Positions 8,086 through 17,304 are shown, counted from the stretch's first letter. The stretch: DNA of 64,000 bases from Lachnospiraceae bacterium (GCA_017621075.1 JAGATV010000030.1:62001-126000); one strand, 5' to 3'. The notes: generated from the letters alone by a model not told the origin. Translations and numbers: made by a program.

Positions 8086-10749
8086 ATGCAGAAAGACAGA
8101 TTAGTCATTGGAATATTGGCCCATGTGGATGCCGGGAAGACCACTTTGGCGGAAGGGCTTCTCTATACCTGCGGGAATCTCCGCACACTGGGCAGGGTGG
8201 ATCACAAGGATGCATTTTTGGACAACTTTGCCCTGGAGAGGGAAAGGGGCATCACGATCTTTTCAAAGCAGGCCCGGATACAATGGGAAAATTTGGACAT
8301 TACGCTGTTGGATACCCCGGGACATGTGGATTTTTGTGCAGAGATGGAGCGTACCCTGCAGGTGTTGGATTATGCAGTCTTAGTCATCAGCGGCGCCGAC
8401 GGTGTCCGGGGATATCTGGAGACTTTATGGCGGCTTCTGAAGCGTTACGGGATTCCGGTTTTTTTGTTTCTCAACAAAATGGATCAGGAGGGCACGGACA
8501 AAGAGAAGCTGCTTAAGGAATTGAAAGAGCGGCTGGATGAGAGATGCACGGTTTTCGGAAGTGAGGAAGATGAGACATTTTTGGAGAATGTGTCCCTGTG
8601 CAGTGAAGCCCTTATGGAAGAATATCTGGAAACAGGAGAATTGTCCCGGGAAAGTATCGGGGAAGCCGTTGCGGACCGGATCGTATTCCCCTGTTATTTT
8701 GGTTCTGCGCTGAAGCTTGAAGGCGTGGAAACCCTCTTAAAGGGGATGGCACGCTATTGCCTGATCCCGGAATACCCAAAGGAGTTTGGGGCAAGAGTAT
8801 TTAAGATCGCAAGGGATGAAGCCGGAAACAGGATCACTTATCTGAAAGTGACCGGAGGGACCCTGCGGGTCAAGCAGATGCTTGCGGGAACCTACGCCAA
8901 TGGACAGGATGGTTTTTGGGAGGAAAAAGCTGACCAGCTGCGGGTCTGTCACGGAGCCAGATACCAGGTGGTGGACGAAGTGGCCGCAGGCGGGATCTGC
9001 GGGGTGGCGGGTCTTTCCCATACCTTTGCCGGACAGGGACTGGGCATCGAAGAAGGAGACAGCATCCCAATGCTTCAACCGCTGTTGGAATATCGGTTGA
9101 TTCTGCCGGAGGACGCAGAGGCGGTGACGGTGCTGGGACAACTGCGCCGGCTGGAGGAAGAAGAGCCGCAGCTTCATATCCTTTGGAAGGAAGAAACAAA
9201 GGAGATCTATATGCAGGTCATGGGCCAGGTGCAGATCGAAGTGCTGAAAAGCCTGATGCTGGAACGCTATGGTCTGAAGGCGGAATTTGGAGCCGGGAGC
9301 ATTGTCTATAAAGAGACCATTGCCGACACTGTGGAAGGGATCGGTCATTTTGAACCCCTGCGCCATTATGCGGAGGTCCACCTGGTGCTGGAGCCGGGGG
9401 AGCGGGGAAGCGGACTGCAGGTTGCCAGCCTCTTGAGCGAGGATATGCTGGATAAGAACTGGCAGCGCCTTATTATGACTCACTTGGAGGAAAAGATCTT
9501 TCCGGGAGTGCTTACCGGGTCCGAGGTCACGGATCTGAGGATTCTTCTGGTGGCGGGGAAGGCCCATGAAAAGCATACCGAGGGTGGGGATTTCAGACAG
9601 GCTACCTACCGTGCGGTACGAAACGGACTAAGAAAGGCAAAGAGTATTCTGTTGGAACCGGTATTTGCCTTCCGGCTGGAGCTTCCCACGGAGCATATCG
9701 GCCGTGCCATGTCCGATATGCAAAGGATGCAGGGGACTTTCAACCTGCCGGTGACGGAAGGGGAATGCTCTGTTTTAACAGGCAGGGTGCCGGTGGCGTC
9801 CCTGGGAGATTATCAGCGGGAAGTCACTGCGTATACCGGGGGACGGGGCAGACTGTCCTGTACCCCCGATGGATATGAACCCTGTCACAATGCACAGGAG
9901 GTGATCTCCCGGATAGGGTATGACCCGGAGGCGGATCTTATGAATCCCACAGGCTCTGTATTCTGTGCCCATGGGGCAGGATTTGTGGTGCCCTGGGATC
10001 AGGTGGAGGACTATGCCCATCTTGAGAGTGTTCTTCAGACACCGCTTTTGGCACAGGGGGCGGATGCGGAAGATCCCCGGGGATTTCGGAGAGAAAGCCA
10101 TGCCGGGAATGTTTCCTGTGAACGCCATATCACCCAGGAGGAAATCGAAGAGATCTTTCAAAAGACTTATGGCAGAAAAAAGGAAAACACCAACGGTTTC
10201 CGCCGTTACCGCAAAAAGAAGGTGGATTTCGGGAGCGTGGCAGGCACTGCCGGAGCAGGAGCCGGGCCCTTAAAAAAGGGCAGGTATCTTTTGGTGGACG
10301 GTTACAACATCATCTTTGCCTGGAAGGAACTGCGAGAGCTGGCGGAGCACAACATTGACAGCGCCAGGGACAGGCTCATGGATATCATGAGCGATTACCA
10401 GGGATATCTGGGGTATCCCCTGATCCTGGTCTTTGACGCCTACAAGGTGAAAGGCGGGCCGGGCTCTGTCACCAGATATCACAACATTTATGTGGTCTAC
10501 ACCAAGGAGGCGGAGACGGCTGACCAGTATATTGAAAAGGCGGTCCATGACATGGGGAAGGATTATCAGGTGACCGTGGCCACCTCCGACAGACTGGAAC
10601 AGATGATTATCTGGGGCGGCGGTGCCATGCGGATGTCGGCAAGAGACCTTGAGGAGGCAGTGGATGCGGCCCGGGCGGCAGTCCTTAAGGAATATCTGGA
10701 AAAAGAAACCAGACTGGGCAATCATCCTTTTCAAGAATTGCAATCATAA
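8086..10749 (+). CDS. TetM-like ribosomal GTPase fused to a Rae1/YacP-type NYN ribonuclease
   Basis: An 887-aa protein in two parts. Residues 1 to ~690 are an EF-G/TetM-family translation GTPase: AHVDAGKTTL (G1), RGITIF (G2), DTPGHVDF (G3), LNKMDQ (G4), then domains II-V. From residue ~733 a YacP/Rae1-type NYN domain begins (LLVDGYNII, LVFDAYKVKGG, TKEAETADQYIE, VATSDRLEQ). Rae1 of Bacillus cleaves mRNA in the ribosomal A site, the site TetM-like factors also enter. The TetM domain IV loop that dislodges tetracycline (YSPVST) is replaced by a HEKHTEGGDF sequence, so drug resistance is unlikely. I infer a ribosome-targeted mRNA cleavage or rescue factor. Confidence 0.88.
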   Translation: MQKDRLVIGILAHVDAGKTTLAEGLLYTCGNLRTLGRVDHKDAFLDNFALERERGITIFSKQARIQWENLDITLLDTPGHVDFCAEMERTLQVLDYAVLVISGADGVRGYLETLWRLLKRYGIPVFLFLNKMDQEGTDKEKLLKELKERLDERCTVFGSEEDETFLENVSLCSEALMEEYLETGELSRESIGEAVADRIVFPCYFGSALKLEGVETLLKGMARYCLIPEYPKEFGARVFKIARDEAGNRITYLKVTGGTLRVKQMLAGTYANGQDGFWEEKADQLRVCHGARYQVVDEVAAGGICGVAGLSHTFAGQGLGIEEGDSIPMLQPLLEYRLILPEDAEAVTVLGQLRRLEEEEPQLHILWKEETKEIYMQVMGQVQIEVLKSLMLERYGLKAEFGAGSIVYKETIADTVEGIGHFEPLRHYAEVHLVLEPGERGSGLQVASLLSEDMLDKNWQRLIMTHLEEKIFPGVLTGSEVTDLRILLVAGKAHEKHTEGGDFRQATYRAVRNGLRKAKSILLEPVFAFRLELPTEHIGRAMSDMQRMQGTFNLPVTEGECSVLTGRVPVASLGDYQREVTAYTGGRGRLSCTPDGYEPCHNAQEVISRIGYDPEADLMNPTGSVFCAHGAGFVVPWDQVEDYAHLESVLQTPLLAQGADAEDPRGFRRESHAGNVSCERHITQEEIEEIFQKTYGRKKENTNGFRRYRKKKVDFGSVAGTAGAGAGPLKKGRYLLVDGYNIIFAWKELRELAEHNIDSARDRLMDIMSDYQGYLGYPLILVFDAYKVKGGPGSVTRYHNIYVVYTKEAETADQYIEKAVHDMGKDYQVTVATSDRLEQMIIWGGGAMRMSARDLEEAVDAARAAVLKEYLEKETRLGNHPFQELQS

Positions 10750-10766
10750 TGTTTCTATGATAAAAT
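10738..10766 (+). promoter_or_regulatory. Promoter of the mraY-like/greA operon
   Basis: TTGCAA (10738-10743), a 17-bp spacer and TAAAAT (10761-10766). The promoter overlaps the stop codon of the upstream GTPase gene. Confidence 0.65.
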
Positions 10767-10846
10767 CTAAGAATATGTAACGAAGCAAAATGGGAAGTAC
10801 ATCCCGGGAGGAATGCCCTTGCGGGTATGTGCGGATTGGAGACAGT

Positions 10847-11812
10847 ATGTTATATTTGCTGATACCGGAAAGATATCATTCCCTGGCTGTTTTTGCAGGG
10901 ATTCTTTTTGCGTTTGCGGTAACGGTCATTGCCACCGGAAAATTGTGTGATTATCTGCCCAAGGATGGGGGAAGGGAGTTCGCCCATGACGGCAAGCTTT
11001 CCAAGGGGAAACCAAGAGGGGCCGGCATCATCTTTGTACCGGCATTCATCCTGGCGGCAGTACTATTTGTTCCCCTGACGCCGGAGATCGTCATTTACCT
11101 GATCCTCATTGGCATTTCCATGATGACGGGATTTTTGGACGATGCCTCCAAGACGCCATGGGGAGAGTATAAGAAAGGGTTTCTGGACCTGTGTGTGGCA
11201 GCCATGGTGGCTCTGACGTTTCTCAAATACAATTCCAATGTGGTGGAGCTGGCGCTTTTTGATGTGAGATTTACCCTGCATCCGGTGGTATTCGCACTGC
11301 TTGCCATCATACTGGTGTGGACCTCCGTGAATGTCACCAACTGCTCTGACGGGGTGGACGGGCTTTCGGGCACGCTGACCATCATCACCATCATGACGAT
11401 TTATCTGGTGGACCAAATCAAGGACAAGCCGGAGAACTTTTCCCTGATGATCCTGCTGTTTGCGGTCTGCATCCTGGGGTATCTGTGGTACAATGCCACT
11501 CCCAGCAGGCTGATGATGGGAGATGCAGGGTCCCGCGCCATGGGGCTCTTTATCAGCATTGCCATTTTGAAGACAGGTTGTCCCTTCCTGTATATCCCGG
11601 TGGCGTTTGTGCTGATCTTAGACGGTGGACTGGGGCTTGTGAAGGTGGCCCTGCTTAGGTTTTTGAAGATCAGGATACTGACCAAGGTCCGCACTCCCCT
11701 CCATGACCATGTGAGAAAGGTGTGGGAATGGTCCAACACCCAGACGGTATTCCGCTTTGCCATCATACAGATCATCCTGTCGGTGGCAGTGGTGTACGGA
11801 ATCCGGATGTAG
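10847..11812 (+). CDS. MraY/WecA-family phosphoglycosyl transferase (phospho-MurNAc-pentapeptide transferase-like)
   Basis: A polytopic membrane protein that should move a sugar-1-phosphate from a UDP-sugar to undecaprenyl phosphate. Motifs include KGKPRGAGI, GFLDDASK, NCSDGVDGLSG (catalytic aspartates), MMGDAGSRAMG and RTPLHDHVRKV, the last in the place of the MraY histidine motif. The ATG at 10847 follows GGAG at five bases and gives 321 aa. An in-frame ATG at 10790 would add 19 polar residues and has no clear ribosome binding site. MraY-like features exceed WecA/TagO-like ones, but no mur gene is near. It heads an operon with greA and two envelope-type genes. Confidence 0.8.
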   Translation: MLYLLIPERYHSLAVFAGILFAFAVTVIATGKLCDYLPKDGGREFAHDGKLSKGKPRGAGIIFVPAFILAAVLFVPLTPEIVIYLILIGISMMTGFLDDASKTPWGEYKKGFLDLCVAAMVALTFLKYNSNVVELALFDVRFTLHPVVFALLAIILVWTSVNVTNCSDGVDGLSGTLTIITIMTIYLVDQIKDKPENFSLMILLFAVCILGYLWYNATPSRLMMGDAGSRAMGLFISIAILKTGCPFLYIPVAFVLILDGGLGLVKVALLRFLKIRILTKVRTPLHDHVRKVWEWSNTQTVFRFAIIQIILSVAVVYGIRM

Positions 11813-11828
11813 CAGAAAGGAAGCAGCT

Positions 11829-12332
11829 ATGTATGATGAATTGACGCCAAGTGATATCAAAAAGATGGAGGAGGAGATCGAGTACCGCAAGCTGGTGGTG
11901 CGTCCCCAGGCGTTAGAGGAAGTAAAGACTGCCAGGGCCCACGGGGATCTCAGCGAGAACTTTGAGTATCACGCAGCCAAAAAGGTAAAGAATCAGAATG
12001 AAAGCCGCATCCGTTATCTGGAGAGGATGATCCGCACCGCAAAGGTGATCTCGGAGGACTCCGCAGAGGATGAGGTGGGCATCAATAATACGGTGACGGT
12101 AGAGTTTGTGGAAGATGGAACCGTGGAGACTTATAAGATCGTCACCACAGTGCGGGGGAATTCCCTGGAGGGGCTGATCAGCAATGAGTCTCCTCTCGGC
12201 AAGGCACTTTTGGGCAAAAAGGCCGGGGACCTTGTCCATGTGCAGGTCAATGATATGGTTTCTTATGATGTGAGGGTCGTGAAGTTTGAAAATACCGTAG
12301 ATGACGGAAGTGACAAATTAAGGAGTTTTTGA
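11829..12332 (+). CDS. greA: Transcription elongation factor GreA
   Basis: A 167-aa GreA/GreB-family protein. The N-terminal coiled coil (residues ~1-75) has the tip acidic motif ARAHGDLSENFEYHAAK, which reaches the RNA polymerase active site to stimulate cleavage of backtracked RNA. The C-terminal FKBP-like domain ends SPLGKALLGKKAGD then VRVVKFE. Start at ATG 11829 after GAAAGGAAG; a longer reading of the frame would run back into the upstream gene. It lies 16 bases after the MraY-like gene and four before the HAD-CPBP gene. Confidence 0.93.
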   Translation: MYDELTPSDIKKMEEEIEYRKLVVRPQALEEVKTARAHGDLSENFEYHAAKKVKNQNESRIRYLERMIRTAKVISEDSAEDEVGINNTVTVEFVEDGTVETYKIVTTVRGNSLEGLISNESPLGKALLGKKAGDLVHVQVNDMVSYDVRVVKFENTVDDGSDKLRSF

Positions 12333-12336
12333 GTTT

Positions 12337-13845
12337 ATGAAGAAATATCTGCTTTTTGATCTGGACGGAACTTTGACAGACCCCAAGGTGGGAATCACCA
12401 CCTGTGTGCAGTATGCGCTGCGATCCTTTGGCATCGAGGAACCTGACCTTGACAAACTGGAACCTTTTATCGGGCCGCCCCTTCGGGACAGCTTTATGAA
12501 TTTTTATGGATTTACGGCAGAGCAGGCAGAGGAAGCCGTGGCAAAATACAGAGAGCGGTTTCAGGACACCGGCATCTTTGAAAACGAAGTGTACCCGGGC
12601 ATCCCTCAGATGCTCCGCAATCTGAAGAATAATGGCATGCACCTGGCAGTGGCGTCCAGCAAACCCAAGGTGTATGTGGACAGGATATTGGAACACTTTC
12701 ACTTGGATCAGTTCTTTGATGTGGTGGTGGGAAGTGAGCTGGACGGGAAAAGGGAGGACAAGGCCGAAGTGGTAAGTGAGGCGCTGCGGCTTTTGTTTCA
12801 GGACCAGCCTGTCAAAAAGGAAGAAGTCTATATGATCGGCGACCGCAGCTTTGACGTGGAGGGGGCAAAGGCCCTCTGTATGGAAAGCGTGGGCGTCACT
12901 TACGGATATGGCTCCATGGAGGAACTGAAAGCTGCCAAAGCCGATTACATCGTCAGTTCTGTAAAGGAACTGGAAAAGTTCCTGCTCAGGGGTACCGAGG
13001 AGAAAAAAGAAGAAAAACTTACCATGTTCCAGAGAATCTGGACCATGCTGTATTCCTTCTTAATGTTTCTGTTAGTCAGGAGCGTTGCCATGTACGGGGT
13101 AAGCTGGATGCTCTCCGGGTTGATCCCGGGAATCGGTGAACGGTTCTTTGTGCAGGTGGAGGTGGATGGACAGATACAGACTGCCCTTACGGGCAATGCC
13201 TCCACAGTGATCGCAGCCATCGGTTTTATCGCAGGTGCGGCAGCAGTGTTCTCCACTGCAAAGCTTTTGATCCAAAAGACGAAGGAGGAGTCAAGACTTG
13301 CTTATATCACTCCGGAACCTGTAAAGAGCTATGTGCTCATGGGGGGGCTGGGGGTAACCTCTGTGGTGGGCTTGAACCTGCTCTTTGAGCTGACGGGAGT
13401 CATCAATAAATCCGCTTCTTATCAGGCTGTTGTGGAGGATCAGTATGCTGCGAGTTTCCTGGTGGGTATCCTGTGTTACGGCCTGATCACTCCTGTTGCG
13501 GAGGAGATCCTGTTCCGCGGTATCATCTACAATTACATGAAGCGTTTCTTAAATGTAAAGACGGCGCTGATATTCTCGGCTGCCATTTTCGGGCTTTATC
13601 ATCTGAATACCGTGCAGATGCTCTATGCTTTCATCATGGGCTGTTTCATTGCTTATGCGTATGAGTATTTCGGAAGCTTTATCGCTCCGGTGTGCATGCA
13701 TATCGCGGCAAATGTGATCGCATACTGTCTCTCTTATACCGCACTGGCTGTGACCGGGTTTGTGAGCTGGCCGGTATGTATTGTATGTCTGGTGCTCTGT
13801 ATCATCAGCATGAGCCTGTTGGAAAGACACAAGCGTGTCTTATAA
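12337..13845 (+). CDS. HAD-superfamily phosphatase fused to a CPBP intramembrane protease
   Basis: A 502-aa fusion. Residues ~1-215 are a HAD phosphatase of the phosphoglycolate phosphatase type: LFDLDGTLTD (nucleophile Asp), ASSKPK and MIGDRSFDVEGA. After a charged linker (EEKKEEKL) come several transmembrane segments and a CPBP (CAAX-protease/bacteriocin-processing) domain with EEILFRG at ~389, FGLYHL and MHIAAN, which supply the glutamate and histidine metal ligands. The frame is continuous across the junction, so this is one polypeptide as sequenced. The joint function is unknown; a membrane-anchored phosphatase is one option. Confidence 0.85.
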   Translation: MKKYLLFDLDGTLTDPKVGITTCVQYALRSFGIEEPDLDKLEPFIGPPLRDSFMNFYGFTAEQAEEAVAKYRERFQDTGIFENEVYPGIPQMLRNLKNNGMHLAVASSKPKVYVDRILEHFHLDQFFDVVVGSELDGKREDKAEVVSEALRLLFQDQPVKKEEVYMIGDRSFDVEGAKALCMESVGVTYGYGSMEELKAAKADYIVSSVKELEKFLLRGTEEKKEEKLTMFQRIWTMLYSFLMFLLVRSVAMYGVSWMLSGLIPGIGERFFVQVEVDGQIQTALTGNASTVIAAIGFIAGAAAVFSTAKLLIQKTKEESRLAYITPEPVKSYVLMGGLGVTSVVGLNLLFELTGVINKSASYQAVVEDQYAASFLVGILCYGLITPVAEEILFRGIIYNYMKRFLNVKTALIFSAAIFGLYHLNTVQMLYAFIMGCFIAYAYEYFGSFIAPVCMHIAANVIAYCLSYTALAVTGFVSWPVCIVCLVLCIISMSLLERHKRVL

Positions 13846-13872
13846 ATGTTTGAGGAAAGAGGTCCGAAAGCT

Positions 13873-16800
13873 ATGAGATTTTCCATGATCGTGGTCTGCC
13901 TGAATCCCGGCGGAAAACTGAAAATGACACTGGAGAGCATTCTTTCCCAAAAGTATGAGGATTACGAGATCGTTATTAAGGACGGCGGCAGCAGGGACGG
14001 CTCCATAGAGGCACTCAGAAAGGACCCCGTACTGGGGCAGAACAGACATATCCGCATCTTTGAAGAAAAGGATACAGGCATCTATGATGCCATGAATCAG
14101 GCTGTTTTGCATGCACAGGGAGATTTCCTGCTGTTTTTAAACTGCGGGGATGCTTTTTACAATGAGGAGGTGCTTTCCCGCACTTCCGATTACATCGAGA
14201 GTCTGGGACTGACAAAAGAAGAGCAGGGCAGGCTCCTGCTTTACGGAGACACCTACAGCGAGCGCAGCAAGGTACTGATCACCTCCCCTGCAAGGATCGA
14301 TACCCTGACCTGTTACCGGAATATCCCCTGTCATCAGTCCTGCTTTTATGGGGCAGAGCTTTGCAGGGAAAAGCCTTATGATCCCCGTTTTTCTATCCGT
14401 GCGGATTATGACCATTTCCTGTGGTGTCATTACGAGGCAGGTGCCCGGATGGAGCATGTAGGTTTTGTGGTATCACGCTACGAGGGCGGTGGATTTTCCG
14501 AGGCTTTAGAACGTCGGAAACAGGACGCACAGGAACAGGAAGAGATCCTTCGTAAATATATGAGCAGGAAGGAACTGCTCTTGTGTAAGCTATGGAAATA
14601 CGGCACTCTGGCACCCCTTCGGAAGAAACTGGCGGACAGTGAGGGGATGTCCCACTGGTATCTCGGTCTGAAAGAGAGCCTTTGCAGGACTTTTGCAGTC
14701 AGGAAGAAATGGTTCCTTTTGGGCCTTGTGCTGCTCCTTTTGGAAATGATATTGTTGGTGTGGCCTGTGGGGCTTGCCGGGGAGGACACGGTCCATTTCC
14801 TGGCGGGAGAGGGCAAATGGATGGAGGAGGCTCCGACAGAGTCAGACGGCCTTAAGCAAATGTTTTCCCCCAAATATCAAAATCTTCAGAGCGTCGGTAT
14901 CTATCTGATGACGGAAACGGAGGATACGATCCCGGAGGGAAGCGTGGAGATCGCCATTACAGATGAGGACGGCAATCTTCTCTGGGAGAAGGAGACCCCT
15001 TATTCTCACTTGTATCTGGGAAGCTATACGGATTTTGTGGTGAACCTGCAGGTGGACACGGATCAACAGTACGCCATCTTGGTGGAATGCCACACCGAAC
15101 CGGGATCGGAGCATCCAAAGATCGGCGTGTGCGGCAAAGAGCAGCCCCTGGCAGAAAACGGCATTCTCTACCGGGGAGAAGAGTGGGCGGGGGTACAGCT
15201 GCTTACCAGATATCGTTATGCAGATACCGTGCCGGTCGCAAAGGCAGTAAAGATCTTTTTTCTGGGCCTTGCCACCATGCTGGTACTGGGATTGGGTCTG
15301 CCGGACAACCGTTATGTGAGGAAGGGGGCCAGAATCCTGTTGTTTGTGGTGACCCCGATGATTTTGGGCACCACGCTGGAGCTTCTGTCGGTAAACACCA
15401 CCTTCCTACAGCCAAGAGCGCTGTACTGGAATATCGGGATGATGTATCTGATGCAGGTGACGGTGCTTCTGTGGACAGGTTCTTTAAAGTACAGTGTGAT
15501 CCTCACTGGCGGATTTCTGACCATCCTGTATTCTGCCAGTCATTATCTGTATCTGTTTCGGGGAAGCCCCCTTAGGATCAATGACTTTACGGCTATCAGG
15601 ACGGCGGCCAATGTGGTAAATCAGTATTCCTTAAGACCGGATGCCCCCATGGCTATGGCTTGGGCAGTGTTTTTGTTCTTTATGGTCTGTGCTGCTGTGT
15701 CCGGGGATAGTGTTAAGATCTTAAAGGAGAAGGCGGCTCGGAAAGCGGCGGATGGGGACGGAGCGGACAAGCCCGCCCGAAGACCCCGAAAATGGCGGCT
15801 GGCTTCCTTTGCGGCCGGTGTGGTAGTGTTCGCAGGCTCCTTTTATCTGTTCCTGCACACGGATCTCCTGGAGAATTCCGGATTTCAGGAGCTGACCGGA
15901 GTCAACCAGCAGATGACCTATCAGTTTAATGGCTATCTGATCTCCAGCTGTCTCGACGTAAAAAATTCCAGGGTACAAAAACTGGAAGGCTATACCAGGG
16001 AGCTTGCGGAAGAAATCTTAAAAGAGGCTTCGGACAAGGTGGAGAGCACTCCCGTGGACAGGGAGGAACTTCCCCATATCATCCTGATCATGAATGAGAG
16101 CTTTTCTGATCTGCGGGTGCTAGGCAATCTGGAGATCAGTGAAGAAAATATGGAGAATTTCTACAGTCTGGAGGAAAATACCATCCGGGGTTATGTGAAC
16201 ACCCCTGTGCTGGGCGGTGGAACCGCCAATGCGGAGTTCGAGGTGTTCACAGGCTGCAGCATGGGGCTTCTGCCCACGTCCTTCTATCCCTATCAGCAGT
16301 GCTTTACCAGACCGCTTCCCTCCCTGGTATCCCATATAGAGGATGCAGGGTATACCACTTATTCCATGCACCCGGAGACAGAACTCAACTATAACAGGGT
16401 CATGGTCTATGAAAGTCTGGGATTTGATCAAAAGCTCTGGACGGAGGATTTTGTGGGAGCCACCAAGATCCATTACGGTGCCTCCGACAGGGATACCTAC
16501 CATAAGGTGGAAGAACTTTTTGAGAACCGGGCGGAAGGGGAAAAGATGTTTATCTTTGACCTGACCATACAGAATCACGGCGGTTATACGGAGAATGATT
16601 TCAAACAGACGGTGAAGAGCGTCAACGCTCCCAGCGGGGAGGCAGACAATTACCTGTCCCTGATCAAGGAATCGGATGAGGCTTTCGGAGAGCTGATCGA
16701 CTATTTTGCCAAGCAGGATGAAAAGGTCATTATCTGTATGTTCGGAGACCATCAGCCCAAGTTCGTGGACAGCAGCTTTTATGAAAATATTTACCGCCAG

Positions 16801-17136
16801 ACGGAAGGGTTGTCGGAAGTGGATAAGCTGATGAACCAGTATAAAGCTCCCTTTATCATATGGGCCAATTATGATATCCCCAAGGAAGATGATCTGGATA
16901 TCAGCATGAACTATCTGGGCGTCCTGCTGCAGAAGACGGTGGGCATCCCCCTGTCTCCTTACTTCGCTTTTCTGGATGAGCTGCAGGAGAAGTACCCTAT
17001 TGTCAGCATCAACGGATGTGTGGACAAGGATGGCAATTATTACAGCCTGAATGAATTGTCGGAAGAGTTGGAGGCTTATAGAATTTTGCAGTACCGATAT
17101 CTTTTTGACATGGAAGATGTTCCCGCAGGCTACTAA
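13873..17136 (+). CDS. GT2 glycosyltransferase fused to an LTA synthase-like sulfatase-fold domain
   Basis: About 1087 aa. The N-terminus is a GT-A glycosyltransferase family 2 domain (FSMIVVCLNPGGKL, SQKYEDYEIVIKDGGSRDGS, DTGIYDAMNQA, FLNCGDAF). A hydrophobic anchor at ~275-300, a periplasmic-type segment and a block of transmembrane helices (~455-620) follow. The C-terminal alkaline phosphatase/sulfatase fold starts at ~733: IMNESFSD (metal Glu), GGGTANAEFE (nucleophile Thr ~783), NHGGYT and FGDHQPKF (Asp-His ~958). LtaS-type enzymes polymerise glycerol phosphate from phosphatidylglycerol, so this looks like a combined glycosylating and polymerising wall-polymer enzyme. Start 13873 follows AGAGG; an alternative ATG is at 13846. 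Confidence 0.85.
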   Translation: MRFSMIVVCLNPGGKLKMTLESILSQKYEDYEIVIKDGGSRDGSIEALRKDPVLGQNRHIRIFEEKDTGIYDAMNQAVLHAQGDFLLFLNCGDAFYNEEVLSRTSDYIESLGLTKEEQGRLLLYGDTYSERSKVLITSPARIDTLTCYRNIPCHQSCFYGAELCREKPYDPRFSIRADYDHFLWCHYEAGARMEHVGFVVSRYEGGGFSEALERRKQDAQEQEEILRKYMSRKELLLCKLWKYGTLAPLRKKLADSEGMSHWYLGLKESLCRTFAVRKKWFLLGLVLLLLEMILLVWPVGLAGEDTVHFLAGEGKWMEEAPTESDGLKQMFSPKYQNLQSVGIYLMTETEDTIPEGSVEIAITDEDGNLLWEKETPYSHLYLGSYTDFVVNLQVDTDQQYAILVECHTEPGSEHPKIGVCGKEQPLAENGILYRGEEWAGVQLLTRYRYADTVPVAKAVKIFFLGLATMLVLGLGLPDNRYVRKGARILLFVVTPMILGTTLELLSVNTTFLQPRALYWNIGMMYLMQVTVLLWTGSLKYSVILTGGFLTILYSASHYLYLFRGSPLRINDFTAIRTAANVVNQYSLRPDAPMAMAWAVFLFFMVCAAVSGDSVKILKEKAARKAADGDGADKPARRPRKWRLASFAAGVVVFAGSFYLFLHTDLLENSGFQELTGVNQQMTYQFNGYLISSCLDVKNSRVQKLEGYTRELAEEILKEASDKVESTPVDREELPHIILIMNESFSDLRVLGNLEISEENMENFYSLEENTIRGYVNTPVLGGGTANAEFEVFTGCSMGLLPTSFYPYQQCFTRPLPSLVSHIEDAGYTTYSMHPETELNYNRVMVYESLGFDQKLWTEDFVGATKIHYGASDRDTYHKVEELFENRAEGEKMFIFDLTIQNHGGYTENDFKQTVKSVNAPSGEADNYLSLIKESDEAFGELIDYFAKQDEKVIICMFGDHQPKFVDSSFYENIYRQTEGLSEVDKLMNQYKAPFIIWANYDIPKEDDLDISMNYLGVLLQKTVGIPLSPYFAFLDELQEKYPIVSINGCVDKDGNYYSLNELSEELEAYRILQYRYLFDMEDVPAGY

Positions 17137-17224
17137 AACGGGACACAATTCAGATAAAATACAGAAAAAATAGCTAAAAAAAGAGAATTTTCAAATTATC
17201 TGACAATTAAGCAAAAAGTAGTTA

Positions 17225-17253
17225 TTTACAGCAGAGAAAAAATGGTGTATAGT
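17225..17253 (+). promoter_or_regulatory. Promoter of gltB-gltD
   Basis: TTTACA (17225-17230), a 17-bp spacer and TATAGT (17248-17253). Transcription should begin near 17260, directly at the hairpin described next. The 90 bases upstream are AT-rich with no open frame. Confidence 0.8.
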
Positions 17254-17262
17254 AATCGCAAA

Positions 17263-17304
17263 GGTCGCAATGAGGCGCACAAAGCTCTCATTGCGACCTT
17301 TTTT
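17263..17304 (+). terminator. Terminator-like hairpin at the 5' end of the gltB transcript
   Basis: GGTCGCAATGAG (17263-17274) pairs perfectly with CTCATTGCGACC (17287-17298) and is followed by six T residues. It lies downstream of the gltB promoter and 53 bases before the gltB start. It cannot serve the preceding gene without also blocking gltB transcripts, so it is likely an attenuator. No aptamer is recognisable ahead of it because the transcript starts only a few bases earlier. Confidence 0.75.

Noticed and set aside
8086..10749. Calling the TetM-like GTPase a tetracycline resistance gene
   Set aside because: The domain IV loop that displaces tetracycline is replaced, and the added ribonuclease domain and tcdA linkage point to a housekeeping translation role.
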